Positions 63,868 through 64,000 of a stretch of DNA of 64,000 nt are shown here, one piece after another (position 1 is the first letter of the stretch; each line of letters starts with the position of its first letter). The stretch is from positions 354,501 to 418,500 of the forward strand of contig JAXRKP010000047.1 in assembly GCA_037039925.1 (NCBI GenBank). Direction: 5' to 3'. Source of the stretch: Doris montereyensis. Lineage: Eukaryota; Mollusca; Gastropoda; Nudibranchia; Dorididae. The notes under the pieces are model-generated. The model was given only the letters and a program-made list of their open reading frames with translations, had not been told where the DNA came from and made no database searches. The position numbers and the translations under genes were made by a program.

Positions 63868-64000
<133 letters not shown>

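Overview
This window is animal nuclear DNA: AT-rich, intron-rich and heavily invaded by retroelements. Metazoan-type genes (a Pez-type phosphatase, Siva and a BTBD6-like BTB-BACK-PHR protein), several non-LTR retrotransposon lineages, tRNA-derived SINEs and long (AG)n, (TAG)n and TAGATC-rich repeats together suggest a lophotrochozoan, most likely a mollusc and perhaps a gastropod. The species assignment is inference. No rRNA gene, tRNA gene, CRISPR array or bacterial operon was seen.

Three protein genes were reconstructed exon by exon. (1) Minus strand, 14695 down to 1784: the FERM-domain half of a PTPN14/PTPN21 (Pez)-like non-receptor tyrosine phosphatase, eight coding exons. The linker and phosphatase domain lie beyond the left edge. 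(2) Minus strand, 40901 down to 30112: a complete four-exon Siva (SIVA1-like) gene of 260 codons ending in a cysteine-rich zinc-binding tail. (3) Plus strand, about 50462 to 54736: a BTBD6/BTBD3-like gene in two coding exons. Genes 1 and 3 carry single-base frame breaks inside otherwise well conserved exons, most simply explained as assembly indels. A fourth, weaker candidate is a small minus-strand gene with exons between 18829 and 15244.

Layout: 1-8547 is mostly Pez intron 7, filled by nested copies of one RTE-like LINE (LINE-A) and a CR1-like fragment. 8548-14695 holds the remaining Pez exons plus SINEs. 15733-17417 is a hAT-like element. 18-27 kb is a repeat zone: TAGATC-rich DNA, a jockey-like LINE fragment, (TAG)n and (AG)n arrays, Tc1-like and mariner-like transposons, and a repeat with terminal direct repeats. 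27-41 kb is the Siva locus, whose introns contain a degraded CXC/CDTTS-family gene, an RTE-like LINE end and a pogo-like MITE. 42-49 kb contains more LINE-A and CR1-like material. 49.8-56.5 kb is a pogo-like MITE followed by the BTBD gene. 57.5-58.8 kb is an 83-bp minisatellite. 59-64 kb is non-coding with a degraded LINE fragment, a second copy of the dispersed repeat and terminal (AT)n/(AG)n.

The genes do not form a pathway. Pez is a Hippo/junction-linked phosphatase, Siva is a stress/apoptosis zinc protein, and BTBD6 is a Cullin-3 substrate adaptor. The most notable features are structural: intron growth by nested LINE-A copies, a GC-AG intron in Pez, several mobile elements with recognisable ends, and a repeat whose conserved core resembles a hammerhead core but lacks a workable stem I.
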